From: Promethearchaeota archaeon Loki_b32
Lineage (GTDB): Archaea; Asgardarchaeota; Lokiarchaeia; Sigyniarchaeales; SOKP01
Assembly: GCA_005223125.1 (NCBI GenBank)
Contig: NJBH01000019.1
Span: 1 to 64,000, forward strand
Length of the DNA stretch: 64,000 bases
Direction: 5' to 3'
In this document: one piece after another, positions 36,363 to 44,893 of the stretch
Layout: each line of letters begins with the position of its first letter
How positions within the stretch are numbered: position 1 is the stretch's first letter
The notes under the pieces: generated by a model
Told to the model about the DNA's origin: nothing
Seen by the model: only the letters and a program-made list of their open reading frames with translations
Database searches by the model: none
Made by a program: the position numbers and the translations under genes

Positions 36363-37362
36363 TGAAATGGACAAATCCCTTAAATTAATGGTAATTTTAA
36401 TAATAAGCATAGCATCTTTTTCACTAACATTGCTATATGAGTTACCATACAAATTTCAAAAAGAAGGATACATCAGTGTCGGATCAGAAGCAATACAAAA
36501 GATCTCTTTTCCTAATAATTCTTCATTACTTTATATAAACGGTAATACACAATTAGAAGAGTATTCGATCTCTGGAAATGGGACAATTGAGAATCCTTTT
36601 TTAATATCGGACGATCTTTTTGAATCAGTAAACACTACTTATGGTGTATACATCGAAAACACAAATAAATCCCTATTACTATTAAACTGTTCTATATCAG
36701 CCGTTGATTACGGAATAGTACTAAGTAATGTTTCTCATATCATAATTGAAGAGTGCAGCATATATGACCATAATGAATACGGTATCGTCATTTCAGATTC
36801 AAAAAATGCTATAATTACAGATAGTGATATTCATAATAATGATAACGGAATAAAAATTCAAGGATGCACCGACATAATATTGGAAAAAAACTTCATTTCA
36901 CTGAATTACCTACATGGGTATTTTCTGATCAACTCTTCTTTCTGTGATATTATAAATAATCGTTTATTTTCTAATCAATATGGGATAAGAACAGAGTACT
37001 CAAATTATAATAATATAATTGGTAATAATTTAGAATATCACGAAAATGCAATATATTTATCTCATTCAAATTCTAATATTATAATGAACAATAACGGAGC
37101 AGACAATATAAATGAAATCATAGAATACAATTGTCAAAATAATCTATTTGAAAATAATTTCCCTCAACAAGAAATTGATAATACCACAGCTAAGATAGAC
37201 GTTACAATTTTAATTATATATGCTATTTCTTTTTTTTTAATAGCCTATATTATAATGAATGTATACCGTTACAAAAAGTTGTCAAAGTCTTCATACTTAA
37301 AAATAAAATGTGTATATGATATATATAACATTAATAATAAAAATCGAAGAGAAATAAAATGA
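36352..37362 (+). CDS. Membrane-anchored parallel beta-helix (NosD/PbH1-like) surface protein
   Basis: A 336-aa protein with an N-terminal helix at ~10-27. Residues ~75-275 form a right-handed parallel beta-helix with NosD-type rungs: short repeats such as YGIVLSNVSHIIIEECSI, YGIVISDSKNAIITDSDI, NGIKIQGCTDIILEKNFI. A second membrane helix lies at ~283-303 with a short basic tail. Such repeats bind or cleave polysaccharides in some proteins, but many are structural only, and no catalytic acids stand out. The gene overlaps both neighbours. Confidence 0.75.
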   Translation: MLSDEMDKSLKLMVILIISIASFSLTLLYELPYKFQKEGYISVGSEAIQKISFPNNSSLLYINGNTQLEEYSISGNGTIENPFLISDDLFESVNTTYGVYIENTNKSLLLLNCSISAVDYGIVLSNVSHIIIEECSIYDHNEYGIVISDSKNAIITDSDIHNNDNGIKIQGCTDIILEKNFISLNYLHGYFLINSSFCDIINNRLFSNQYGIRTEYSNYNNIIGNNLEYHENAIYLSHSNSNIIMNNNGADNINEIIEYNCQNNLFENNFPQQEIDNTTAKIDVTILIIYAISFFLIAYIIMNVYRYKKLSKSSYLKIKCVYDIYNINNKNRREIK

Positions 37363-38156
37363 ATATACTAGACGGTTTTAGTATAGGACCGCGAACGCTG
37401 AACAAATTAGATAGCTTGGGTATTACAACAATTAAAGAACTTGCGCTAACACATGCGTATCAGTTAGTGGGTGCAGGCATCGGAAAGACGACCGTTAAAA
37501 AATTATTAAAAAACATTAGGAAAACTTATATGGATATACAAGGGTTCAATAACCATGATGCTGAAAGATTTGTATTAAACGGTGCTGATTTACAAGATGC
37601 GATAATTTTGAGTAAGATCCAAAAACAATTATCTAAGTATAATGGAGGTTATTATTCTGTGAGGGCTTTATCGAATTTTGATACTCGTCTTGATTTTTAT
37701 ATAGGTGTGTATAATAGTCAAGAAGAGATAGGTATAGGAGAATACGTAGATAAAAAAGATAAAATATATAATAATAGATTGGATTTTTGGTATTCCTTCG
37801 CAGGTATATTTTATAAGCTGGATAAAGGTAAAGTTATTCTACTTTGGTATCACCCCCATTATGGTTCTTTTCCTGTGTTAAAAAAAATACCAGAAGATTT
37901 ATTAGAATTATCTCATCTAAAATATAGTTGTATATTATGTACCAATAGAGCTATCGAATGTATGCCTGAAACTATCAGGAGTAATAACAAATTTGAGGTA
38001 AAAATAGAGTCAGTAGAAACAGGCGTTACTGATTTTGATCAATTGATTAACGAGGTGGGCGCTGAGGTTAAAATCATAAGAAGGGAGATGCTTAATGGAT
38101 ATGATAACGAATTGGATTTTTTAATCAAAGAAGCTTTTATAAGAAAGGATTTATAA
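37359..38156 (+). CDS. Helix-hairpin-helix protein, last gene of the surface operon
   Basis: In this 265-aa protein, residues ~3-55 contain two helix-hairpin-helix units of the RadA N-terminal type (FSIGPRTLNKLDSLGITTIKEL, then GAGIGKTTVKKLLKNI), which usually bind DNA non-specifically. The remaining ~200 residues are mixed alpha/beta with no family I recognise. The four-base overlap with the beta-helix gene ties it to the envelope operon, an odd place for a DNA-binding module. The hairpins might serve protein contacts instead. Confidence 0.6.
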   Translation: MNILDGFSIGPRTLNKLDSLGITTIKELALTHAYQLVGAGIGKTTVKKLLKNIRKTYMDIQGFNNHDAERFVLNGADLQDAIILSKIQKQLSKYNGGYYSVRALSNFDTRLDFYIGVYNSQEEIGIGEYVDKKDKIYNNRLDFWYSFAGIFYKLDKGKVILLWYHPHYGSFPVLKKIPEDLLELSHLKYSCILCTNRAIECMPETIRSNNKFEVKIESVETGVTDFDQLINEVGAEVKIIRREMLNGYDNELDFLIKEAFIRKDL

Positions 38157-38225
38157 TTATGTTATCATGGTAGTTCAAATAGAAAAATAATATTAGAAAT
38201 TAAAGTAAAGATCATATATTTAAAA

Positions 38226-38789
38226 ATGCCGTACTGTAAGAACTGTGGAAAAGAAATATCTGAAATTCAGTTAGAAAATTTTGGTTCATGCCCCGCATGT
38301 ATTCCAACACCATCACCAAGAACTTTACTTGAAAAATATTTTTATGAGAAGACTGGAAAAAAATTCATATTTCCAGATATTCTTATAAAAGAGATTAGTG
38401 AAAACAATTTTGAAAAGCAGTTTTTTAAAGGACGTTCAGGTGAATTGATTGAATTTTATAGAGAACTGTTAACTAGTAACCCTAAGAAAAAAGAAATTTG
38501 GGAGAAACTTTGTTTTGCATTATATATGAAAGGTTACTTTTGGGAAGTGAAAAAAGTAGCAATTGAGGCTTTAGAATTATTTGAAAATGACGTAATTCTT
38601 CTGGGATATCTTGCAGAAGCTTATAAGCTAACAGGTGAAAAAGAGAATGCCTTTGTTATTAAGGTAAATAACAAAATTCCTAAATTTGAGTTTGGTTCGA
38701 ATGTTACAGAAAAAGATTTAAAAAAAGATTTAAAAAAAGTTAAAAAATGGAAAAAAAATACTAGTAATTGTAATTCATCTTTTTTATGA
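38226..38789 (+). CDS. Zinc-ribbon plus TPR-like protein
   Basis: A 187-aa protein. C4, C7, C22 and C25 form a small zinc ribbon (YCKNCGK ... SCPACIP). Residues ~60-150 are helical pairs resembling tetratricopeptide repeats (WEKLCFALYMKGYFWEVKKV, then LLGYLAEAYKLTGEKENAF). The lysine-rich C-terminus is low complexity (KKDLKKVKKWKKN). It is likely a soluble scaffold or adaptor. Seventy bases separate it from the previous gene, so it may have its own promoter. Confidence 0.6.
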   Translation: MPYCKNCGKEISEIQLENFGSCPACIPTPSPRTLLEKYFYEKTGKKFIFPDILIKEISENNFEKQFFKGRSGELIEFYRELLTSNPKKKEIWEKLCFALYMKGYFWEVKKVAIEALELFENDVILLGYLAEAYKLTGEKENAFVIKVNNKIPKFEFGSNVTEKDLKKDLKKVKKWKKNTSNCNSSFL

Positions 38790-38803
38790 TAATTATTTTT
38801 TAA

Positions 38804-38944
38804 TTAAACATAACTATCAACATAACAATGTATGATTAATAAAAGATACTTGCATTGTCGGAAGAGTTTTCTTTTTACATAAATGTTCGTCTTTGCGTCT
38901 TCCAATTTTAGAGTAATATAATCATTGATCTTATATTCTTTCAT
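38804..38944 (-). pseudogene. Truncated N-terminus of a Lokiarchaeal-type protein family
   Basis: A 46-codon minus-strand frame reads EYKINDYITLKLEDAKTNIY followed by FRQCKYLLL. I remember this N-terminal pattern (x-V-N-x-Y-I-T-L-K-L-E-x-x-K-T-x-I-Y-V ... F-x-Q-C-K-x-L-L-L) from large families of Lokiarchaeota proteins, many with leucine-rich repeats. Here the body is missing: after the conserved part the frame runs into unrelated residues and a stop. A transposase gene lies next to it. It is best read as a gene relic. Confidence 0.5.
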
Positions 38945-39099
38945 GTGTTTAGAATGATTTTTCATTAATAATGATAAATATTGAATCTCTTAATTTAGTA
39001 TTTTTTTTCTTAAATTTTCACCAAATAATACGACATAAATAAATTCATTTAAATTACCCGAAATCTTAAATTCGTAAAAGATTATTGTATTATATAGAC
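38945..39099. promoter_or_regulatory. AT-rich stretch with transposase promoter
   Basis: No gene lies here. A TATA element, atttaaatt at about 39047-39055, predicts transcription from about 39080, close to the transposase start at 39100. I could not identify terminal inverted repeats matching the right side of the transposase gene. Confidence 0.35.
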
Positions 39100-40773
39100 A
39101 TGCCTACTTCTGTATCAAAATATTTACCCCGCCATAATGGAACGACAAAAATAATAGATTTTACTGAGCGTCCCGTTTGTAAGCATTGCAAGAAGCCAAT
39201 GAAAATAGTCAAAACATCAATAATAGGTCCTATTGTAGGATTGTTAGAGAATTACGATGTCTCAAGAGTGTAGTATCGTTGTGGAAAAGCTTTATGTCTT
39301 GGTGGAGAAGAGGCACCCCTATCTCCAGAAAACACGATTTATCCCTATAAAAGCGATTATGATTACGAAATTTATGCTAAAGTGGCTGAGTTAAGGTGGA
39401 GAGCCAAGCACACCTATGAGGAAATTATCGAAGAGATGGACAAACAATTTACAATCATGCTTAATTTAGCGACCATCGAGCGAATGTTAAAAGTATACGA
39501 GATTGGATGCTCGGAAAAACATAAGCCGGAAATCGTAGAAAAAATAAAGAAAAATGGCGGCGTGTTCTTGAGAATAGATGGCATGAGACCATCACAAGGG
39601 AATCCAGGGTTGTACACGAGTTATGATTATTTCACTGGGCTTACCATTCATTCTAAGAGGTTAACAAGCGAATCTACGATAAATATTTCGAAATTTTTGG
39701 AAATTGCGAAAAGGCGAATTTCTAAAGAATTGGGTGTTCCTGTCATTGGAATCATGTCAGATGCCCTTCCCGCACAGAGAAAAGCGATAGAGGAGGTCTT
39801 TCCGGACATCCCGCATTGTTTATGTCATTATCATTTTTATAAATTCGTGTTTGGTGCCCCCAAGAAGTTAGACAGCAATTTAATGACTCAAACACGCAAT
39901 TTTCTAAGGCAATTGTATTATTTGAAAAAATCAACAATATTTGCTAATCAAGGAAAGTCTTGGGAGCCAAACTATTCATTTACAAAAGAACTTATTGATG
40001 TCCTAAGGAGTTTGTCAAAATGGAAACCGCGACCGAAAGATCCATATTTCGTCGGTCTCGAATTGTTTTCGCGATTGACAGATGTGCATTCCGTTTTAGC
40101 TTCATTCATTGAGGAACTAGAGGGTCTTAAAGCACAATTCGAAGATGACCCAGTAATTAGAGATTTATTTTTAAAAATAACGGAGTATATTGAGTCTAAA
40201 AATGATATTTTGGTAGAACTCAACATTATAAAGGGATATCTCGCTGAGATCAAAACAATTTTAGACGATAATAGTGCTACCGCAGAACAATCTCTTGATA
40301 ACTTAGAACAATATTCTAAAAACCTTGGTAAGCGGCTTACATGCGAAAATTGTTTTGAAGTAGAAAAAGAATTCATTGGAGCCTTGCAGAAATATTTGAA
40401 AAACAAGGGAGAATTGTTATTTAACTACAAGCGAATCGATGGTGCTCCACGCACAAATAATTCACATGAATTAGCTTTCAAACAATTAAAGCACTTTTTA
40501 CGACGTATTATAGATTTCCAAACCGCAAATCATTATCTTTTATCGCATGGAGAACGTATTGTATTTGTAATCCCCAATGAGAGTTTTGAGGGCATTTTGG
40601 AAATTCTGCATGAAATGGACCATCAAAAGGCTTTAGAGTTAATTCGTTCAGAACGTACTTCTAGGGATAGTATTCGCTATATCATTCATGATCCAGCAAT
40701 GTGGGCTTCAAAAATAGAAGAATTAAAAAAAAAGTTCAAGAATTTATTAGAGTCACTTTTGATGAAAACTTAA
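39100..40773 (+). pseudogene. DDE-type transposase gene interrupted by an in-frame amber codon
   Basis: One continuous frame from ATG 39100 to the TAA at 40773 has a single interruption, TAG at 39271-39273. The upstream part holds a zinc knuckle (CKHCKKPMK). Right after the TAG come YRCGKALC, apparently the second knuckle of the same ribbon. The rest has a helical DNA-binding part, then FLRIDGMRPSQG (first acid), GIMSDALPAQR (second acid) with CLCHYHFYK, and a late RTNNSHELAFKQLKHFLRR (candidate glutamate), as in MULE/ISL3-like DDE transposases. It may be a recent pseudogene, or read through the TAG. An in-frame GTG at 39382 could start the catalytic part alone. Confidence 0.75.
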
Positions 40774-40781
40774 GTTTTTTT

Positions 40782-43028
40782 TTAAAATCTAACTTCACAT
40801 CTATCAGAATCGCAAAACTTCTCCCCAATTGCGCGGTCTTTTGTATATCCTAATTCTAGCGGTTTTATATTTGATACAAAATTCTCATATTCTTCTTTTG
40901 TAATTTCTTCATAAGGAGCCTGTTTATATCCATGTTCTTTTAATGGGAGAAAGCTTATACTTTTTAATTTGTCTTCGCAAAATTGTAGAACGTGCTCAAT
41001 TTGATTCTGCTCTTCAGGTTTAAAGGTTACAGTAATAGAGATGCAATTATCAGACCATAGACGTTGATAGTCAATTGCATTAGCAGCCTGTTCCCAAATA
41101 GAAACATCATTTTTGGAGCGATCAAAATATTTTTCATGAATAGGAAACTCAGCTACAACGGTATTAGGTGAATATGAATCATCTTCAATTTTATATCCCG
41201 CCTTTACGATATGTTCAATAAGATCAGAATTTTTAGAAAGACGGATTCTCCGAATATAGTACTCGGAATGGGGGTAATGAATTCCAGGGGGCACTCCTGG
41301 AAGTAAACTAACTGTTCCACTTGGCTTAACAGTAGTTATTTTGATGGAACGAGGAATGCAAAGCCATCCTGAATATTGCTCATCTAACTCTTGAAGATAA
41401 TTATAGGCTTTATCACACCACTCCAAAATCCTTCTTCTTCCATGCTTAACAAATGCTTCTATTATACCGGTTTGTGAAATGCCCATTCTTCTATTCTTAA
41501 GCATGACGGCATTTGTCTCTTGCCAATGAGTGTTAACTAAAGTAACTGATTTTGAATATAAATACGCATATTTCAAAGTCTCCTGAAATTCTTCATATGA
41601 TTCATGTCTGGAAGGAAATGTCTCAACTAAACAGCAAAGCTCGAAACTCTCAAGGGTCTGCTCTCCACATGGATTAACTCCTGCTGCTTTCTTATCTTTA
41701 AAGTCTGGATTATCTCCCATTCTTGAATAGGCTTTAGCATTTTCTAACCAGAATATCCCAGGTTCTCCGTTTACTGCTATTTGATTTGCAATAAAAGAAT
41801 AGTCTAGACCTTTCACAGCAAACACAGAGTTATTGCTTGCCCATCTATGAGAATATAATGCTTTCTCATCTTGTTTACATGTTACAAAATCTAAATCAGT
41901 AGGATCTCCTAACGCAATTTCAGCACTCCTGCGCACATTACCCGCAACTACACATTTACCTATATAATTCATTATATCTACAATATCAACGGATGTTATT
42001 GTTTGTCCTATTCGGTTTTCAAGAATTTTTTGAATATCTTCTAACATATTTTTCAATGGTTCTGGACCAGAAGCTATCCCACCAAATCCTCTTATTGGCT
42101 CACCAGCTTTTCTAATCTTATTGAAATCAAATATAGGTGCCTGCGTTCCTAAAAAATAAGCTTCAAGTATTAATTTTAATGCATCAACCCACCCTTCTCT
42201 ACTATCAGGAATTTGAAAATCAAAATGACCTTCTGCAGGCTTTTTTATTACAATTTTCCCTGCACCTTTTGTGTCAAATCCTAAGCCGACCCCCAACATA
42301 AGGCCATCCATGCAAAAAAGAAAGGCTTTAGCATACTTTAAATTAATATCCTCTGTTGAAGCAAAACCACAGTTATTTAAAGACATTGAACCATGACGTG
42401 CGATGAATTCTGTACCCATCATCCATAATCCTCTGCCTGGTGGAAGGAACTTGAAATTCCATATCTTTTTAAACATTATTTGTGCAGATTTCTGTGCTTT
42501 TTCATCTGTCCATGGCAAACTTAGTTTTATACAGTGCTCTTTCTGAACTGAATAACAACCTTCCACAACTCTTCTAATTGTTTCCCAAAATTCTTCTTTT
42601 CTGTTTTCTTTTTCAAGGATTCTTGCATAGGTCCGTTTATAAGTAATATATCCCAAGGGACCCCAATCAGGTTGCTTGTCTTTAAAATTATTTAAAAATT
42701 CTTTATCAAGCTTAAAAGAAATATTTTCTAAATTTATAGATCGAGCAAATAGATTCCTATATTTATTCATACCACGTTGAGTTAATTCGACGCAAACTAA
42801 TTCTCTTATATAATTTGTAGTAATCTCATCCATTCCAAGACCTATAATTTTTCGAATGACATCTTCCGCTACTTTTTCAGCTATATGCATGTCAAGGCCA
42901 GTTTCTTTGTTTAGTATCTTTGCGATACTATTTTCATCGAACTTCTGCTTTTCTCCCTTAGAATTAATAACATATTTAGGATACAAATCTATTAACGAAA
43001 ACGAATTATTGGGCATTTTCTTCCTCAA
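40782..43028 (-). CDS. nrdJ: Adenosylcobalamin-dependent (class II) ribonucleoside-triphosphate reductase
   Basis: The 748-aa length and layout fit the monomeric Lactobacillus leichmannii-type enzyme, which makes deoxyribonucleotides using adenosylcobalamin. An ATP-cone-like region occupies the first ~90 residues. The active-site loop is GVNPCGEQTLESFELCCLVE, with the thiyl cysteine and the N/E pair. A phosphate-loop-like TTVKPSGTVSLLPG follows. The C-terminal EKFCDSDRCEV has the C-x4-C pair that recycles the active-site disulfide. M1 is used; M5 is an alternative. Stops of this gene and the transposase gene lie only eight bases apart, convergently. No cobalamin-control element was recognised upstream. 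Confidence 0.9.
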   Translation of the reverse strand: MRKKMPNNSFSLIDLYPKYVINSKGEKQKFDENSIAKILNKETGLDMHIAEKVAEDVIRKIIGLGMDEITTNYIRELVCVELTQRGMNKYRNLFARSINLENISFKLDKEFLNNFKDKQPDWGPLGYITYKRTYARILEKENRKEEFWETIRRVVEGCYSVQKEHCIKLSLPWTDEKAQKSAQIMFKKIWNFKFLPPGRGLWMMGTEFIARHGSMSLNNCGFASTEDINLKYAKAFLFCMDGLMLGVGLGFDTKGAGKIVIKKPAEGHFDFQIPDSREGWVDALKLILEAYFLGTQAPIFDFNKIRKAGEPIRGFGGIASGPEPLKNMLEDIQKILENRIGQTITSVDIVDIMNYIGKCVVAGNVRRSAEIALGDPTDLDFVTCKQDEKALYSHRWASNNSVFAVKGLDYSFIANQIAVNGEPGIFWLENAKAYSRMGDNPDFKDKKAAGVNPCGEQTLESFELCCLVETFPSRHESYEEFQETLKYAYLYSKSVTLVNTHWQETNAVMLKNRRMGISQTGIIEAFVKHGRRRILEWCDKAYNYLQELDEQYSGWLCIPRSIKITTVKPSGTVSLLPGVPPGIHYPHSEYYIRRIRLSKNSDLIEHIVKAGYKIEDDSYSPNTVVAEFPIHEKYFDRSKNDVSIWEQAANAIDYQRLWSDNCISITVTFKPEEQNQIEHVLQFCEDKLKSISFLPLKEHGYKQAPYEEITKEEYENFVSNIKPLELGYTKDRAIGEKFCDSDRCEVRF

Positions 43029-43557
43029 AACTTATGTAAAATATTAATCTTTCAATTTTATCGGCTAAATTAATTAACAACTAATTTATATTGCCTTAAC
43101 CGTCCTATAAACTTATGATTTCTTTTAATTTAAAATTAATGTTTTGGTTATATTAAGCTATTGATTATTCTCTTTAATTTTTGATTATTTATCACTTGAT
43201 AAATCTATGGAACATACACTAATTTGTAAATTTATTTTTATTGATTTCATTTAATAAATTCTTGACAGTTTTTTGTCGAAATTAAGTCGGTATTTCTTAA
43301 TTTTATATATAATTAAACACTTTTAAAGAAAAAATCAGATTGGAATTACTAATTTTTCAATTATAAAAAATTGAATTAAATCATTATTTTTTATAATCAT
43401 ATAATATTTTTTTATTTGTTAATAATAATTTTAGATGATTTAAAAATCAAATCTAACAATACATAGGAGATTTTATGATTTTAATTTTTTTAAATATCTA
43501 TTTGAAAGTATAGTTATAGATTGAAATTTCTAAAGAGGATCTTTTGTCTTAAAATAA
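43029..43557. other. Long AT-rich intergenic stretch carrying a dispersed repeat
   Basis: This stretch of 529 bases has no gene. It contains the first copy of the 130-bp dispersed repeat (43239-43368), listed separately. The rest is very AT-rich with no clear structure. Confidence 0.5.
43239..43368. repeat. Dispersed ~130-bp repeat, copy 1
   Basis: It shares long conserved blocks with 45098-45228: tgacagttttttgtcgaaat followed by taagtcggt, and a second block with gattggaattactaattttt. Variable A/T runs lie between them. The first block includes a small GACA/TGTC hairpin. The two copies flank the flavodoxin and secreted protein genes. It may be a small non-autonomous element, a conserved regulatory leader, or the edge of a duplication. 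Confidence 0.75.
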
Positions 43558-44106
43558 TTAGAACTCGCTAAGAATATTTTGGGCAAACTTTTTAGCATTT
43601 TCTATATCATTTCCATTTGGATGTTTTTTTACTTCTTCAATGAAAACTACCCATTCTTCATCATCTTTTATAATTGTATCATGAATAAATTGTTCAATAG
43701 GTGGTGATGGGATTCCTTGGCATCTGAAATAACCCTTAAAGTTAGCATTCTTTTCTTTTTTTAACTCTTCAAACGTCGCAATACATTTGCCTGACCATTT
43801 CTCAGATAACTTTTTAATCCTTTCATCTCCTTCTGGTAAATAAGTTGAGTGAGTATAAAAACCTGCAATTGCGTATTTAGGTGATTCAGGGATTTTTTTA
43901 AGAAATCGTAAAGTAGGTTTAGCTAAATCAGAATCATGACAAGGAGAACCTATAAAAACCAAATCGTAATCATTTAATTCTTCAATTTTAACTTTTTTTA
44001 TCCTTTTCAAGTTGGATTCATGATTTTTCGACGAAACTTCGTGAATTGCTTCGGCTATTTTTTCAGTGTTACCCGTCTGACTAAAATATGTGATTAGAAT
44101 TTTCAT
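43558..44106 (-). CDS. Flavodoxin-fold protein
   Basis: In this 182-aa protein, the N-terminus ILITYFSQTGNTEKIAEAI is the FMN phosphate-binding loop of flavodoxins (T/S-x-T-G-N-T). LVFIGSPCHDSDLAKPT is the second flavin loop and YAIAGFYTHSTY the third strand region. It probably carries electrons or acts as an FMN-dependent reductase in the cytoplasm. The next gene upstream is divergent, and the intervening region holds the tandem 102-bp repeats. No redox partner is adjacent, though the ribonucleotide reductase gene lies 530 bases away on the same strand. Confidence 0.8.
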   Translation of the reverse strand: MKILITYFSQTGNTEKIAEAIHEVSSKNHESNLKRIKKVKIEELNDYDLVFIGSPCHDSDLAKPTLRFLKKIPESPKYAIAGFYTHSTYLPEGDERIKKLSEKWSGKCIATFEELKKEKNANFKGYFRCQGIPSPPIEQFIHDTIIKDDEEWVVFIEEVKKHPNGNDIENAKKFAQNILSEF

Positions 44107-44159
44107 GAATTAGATAATACCCCTCATTTATTTAATCTTTATATTAAAGTTCTAAGTTA

Positions 44160-44261
44160 ATTTAAATAATTTTGTGTCTTAGTCACTTCTGATCATTTTT
44201 GATCAGCATTTCCAAATAAATGTAAAAAAAGGGTAGAAATTATATGAATAAAGCAAAATTT
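44160..44261 (+). repeat. 102-bp direct repeat, copy 1 (promoter, operator and start region)
   Basis: It is identical to 44282-44383, period 122 bases. Each copy carries a TATA box (tttaaata), an 18-bp palindrome, a ribosome binding site (gggtag) and the ATG with the first codons of the secreted protein. From this copy the ATG at 44244 yields only a 15-residue peptide before a TAA inside copy 2. Confidence 0.9.
44189..44206. promoter_or_regulatory. 18-bp palindrome (candidate operator), copy 1
   Basis: CTGATCA-TTTT-TGATCAG is a perfect inverted repeat about 28 bases after the TATA box, near the expected transcription start. The position is what a repressor operator or a 5' leader hairpin would occupy. 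Confidence 0.55.
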
Positions 44262-44281
44262 CTGACAAAAATATTCATAGT

Positions 44282-44383
44282 ATTTAAATAATTTTGTGTC
44301 TTAGTCACTTCTGATCATTTTTGATCAGCATTTCCAAATAAATGTAAAAAAAGGGTAGAAATTATATGAATAAAGCAAAATTT
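44282..44383 (+). repeat. 102-bp direct repeat, copy 2
   Basis: Second copy, which leads into the intact secreted protein gene. Identity with copy 1 runs through the first six codons and then breaks, so the duplication is recent or kept uniform by selection or gene conversion. Confidence 0.9.
44311..44328. promoter_or_regulatory. 18-bp palindrome (candidate operator), copy 2
   Basis: Same sequence and placement as copy 1, just ahead of the intact gene. Two identical sites 122 bases apart would allow a regulator to bind co-operatively or loop DNA, if they are operators. Confidence 0.55.
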
Positions 44384-44893
44384 TTAAAAAGAAGTATTTT
44401 ATTCGCAACAATAGGTATCTTGGCGCTCAGTTTTATCCCCGCAGCTAGCGCAGGCGTTCCTCCTTTCATGCAAAGGAACGATCACGGGAATAATCTTATA
44501 TTCCCTTGGTATGTAGGTGAATGGTGGGAGTTTAGCGCTGCAGAAGACCTCTATTTTAAATTAGGCTGGGTCACAACTCCTGAAGAAATAGAAGAGGATA
44601 TATGTCCTAAACATCCATGGAAAATTAAACTCTTTATTAACAATGAGGAAATCGATTTAGATAGATATGGTTTTGTTATTGAGAAACTAAAATTCTCCTT
44701 CTGGTATCACGTCTTTGGACCGGGATATTTTGAAGTGGGAGGAGAATACCTTTTAAGATGGGAATTCTGGGTAAGACGACCTTACATGGGAGATGGCCTT
44801 AATCATTGGAGAATTATGGTAGATCATTGGGGATTATATTTACCTGCCGGTACTGAATGGAGTTTTGAATATTATTTAAATATTGTTGCATAA
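44366..44893 (+). CDS. Small secreted protein, unknown function
   Basis: A 175-aa protein with a clear signal peptide: MNKAKFLKRSILFATIGILA, then a cleavage-like PAASAG. The mature ~145 residues are rich in tryptophan and other aromatics and predicted beta-rich, with no cysteine pair or catalytic motif that I recognise. The composition suggests an exported carbohydrate- or lipid-binding fold. The start is fixed by gggtag eight bases upstream and by the repeat. No partner gene is co-transcribed; its two promoter copies suggest strong or switched expression. Confidence 0.65.
   Translation: MNKAKFLKRSILFATIGILALSFIPAASAGVPPFMQRNDHGNNLIFPWYVGEWWEFSAAEDLYFKLGWVTTPEEIEEDICPKHPWKIKLFINNEEIDLDRYGFVIEKLKFSFWYHVFGPGYFEVGGEYLLRWEFWVRRPYMGDGLNHWRIMVDHWGLYLPAGTEWSFEYYLNIVA

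Noticed and set aside
38945-39099. Terminal inverted repeat of an insertion sequence at the left of the transposase
   Set aside because: No sequence here matches, in inverse, the bases after 40773; the reductase gene ends at once on that side, so element ends could not be set.
39382-40773. Treating the transposase as a separate GTG-start gene
   Set aside because: The frame before it is the same frame, broken only by one TAG, and carries the first zinc knuckle, so the two parts are one gene.
43029-43239. Cobalamin riboswitch upstream of the class II reductase
   Set aside because: No conserved box or multi-branched fold could be seen, and such switches are essentially bacterial.
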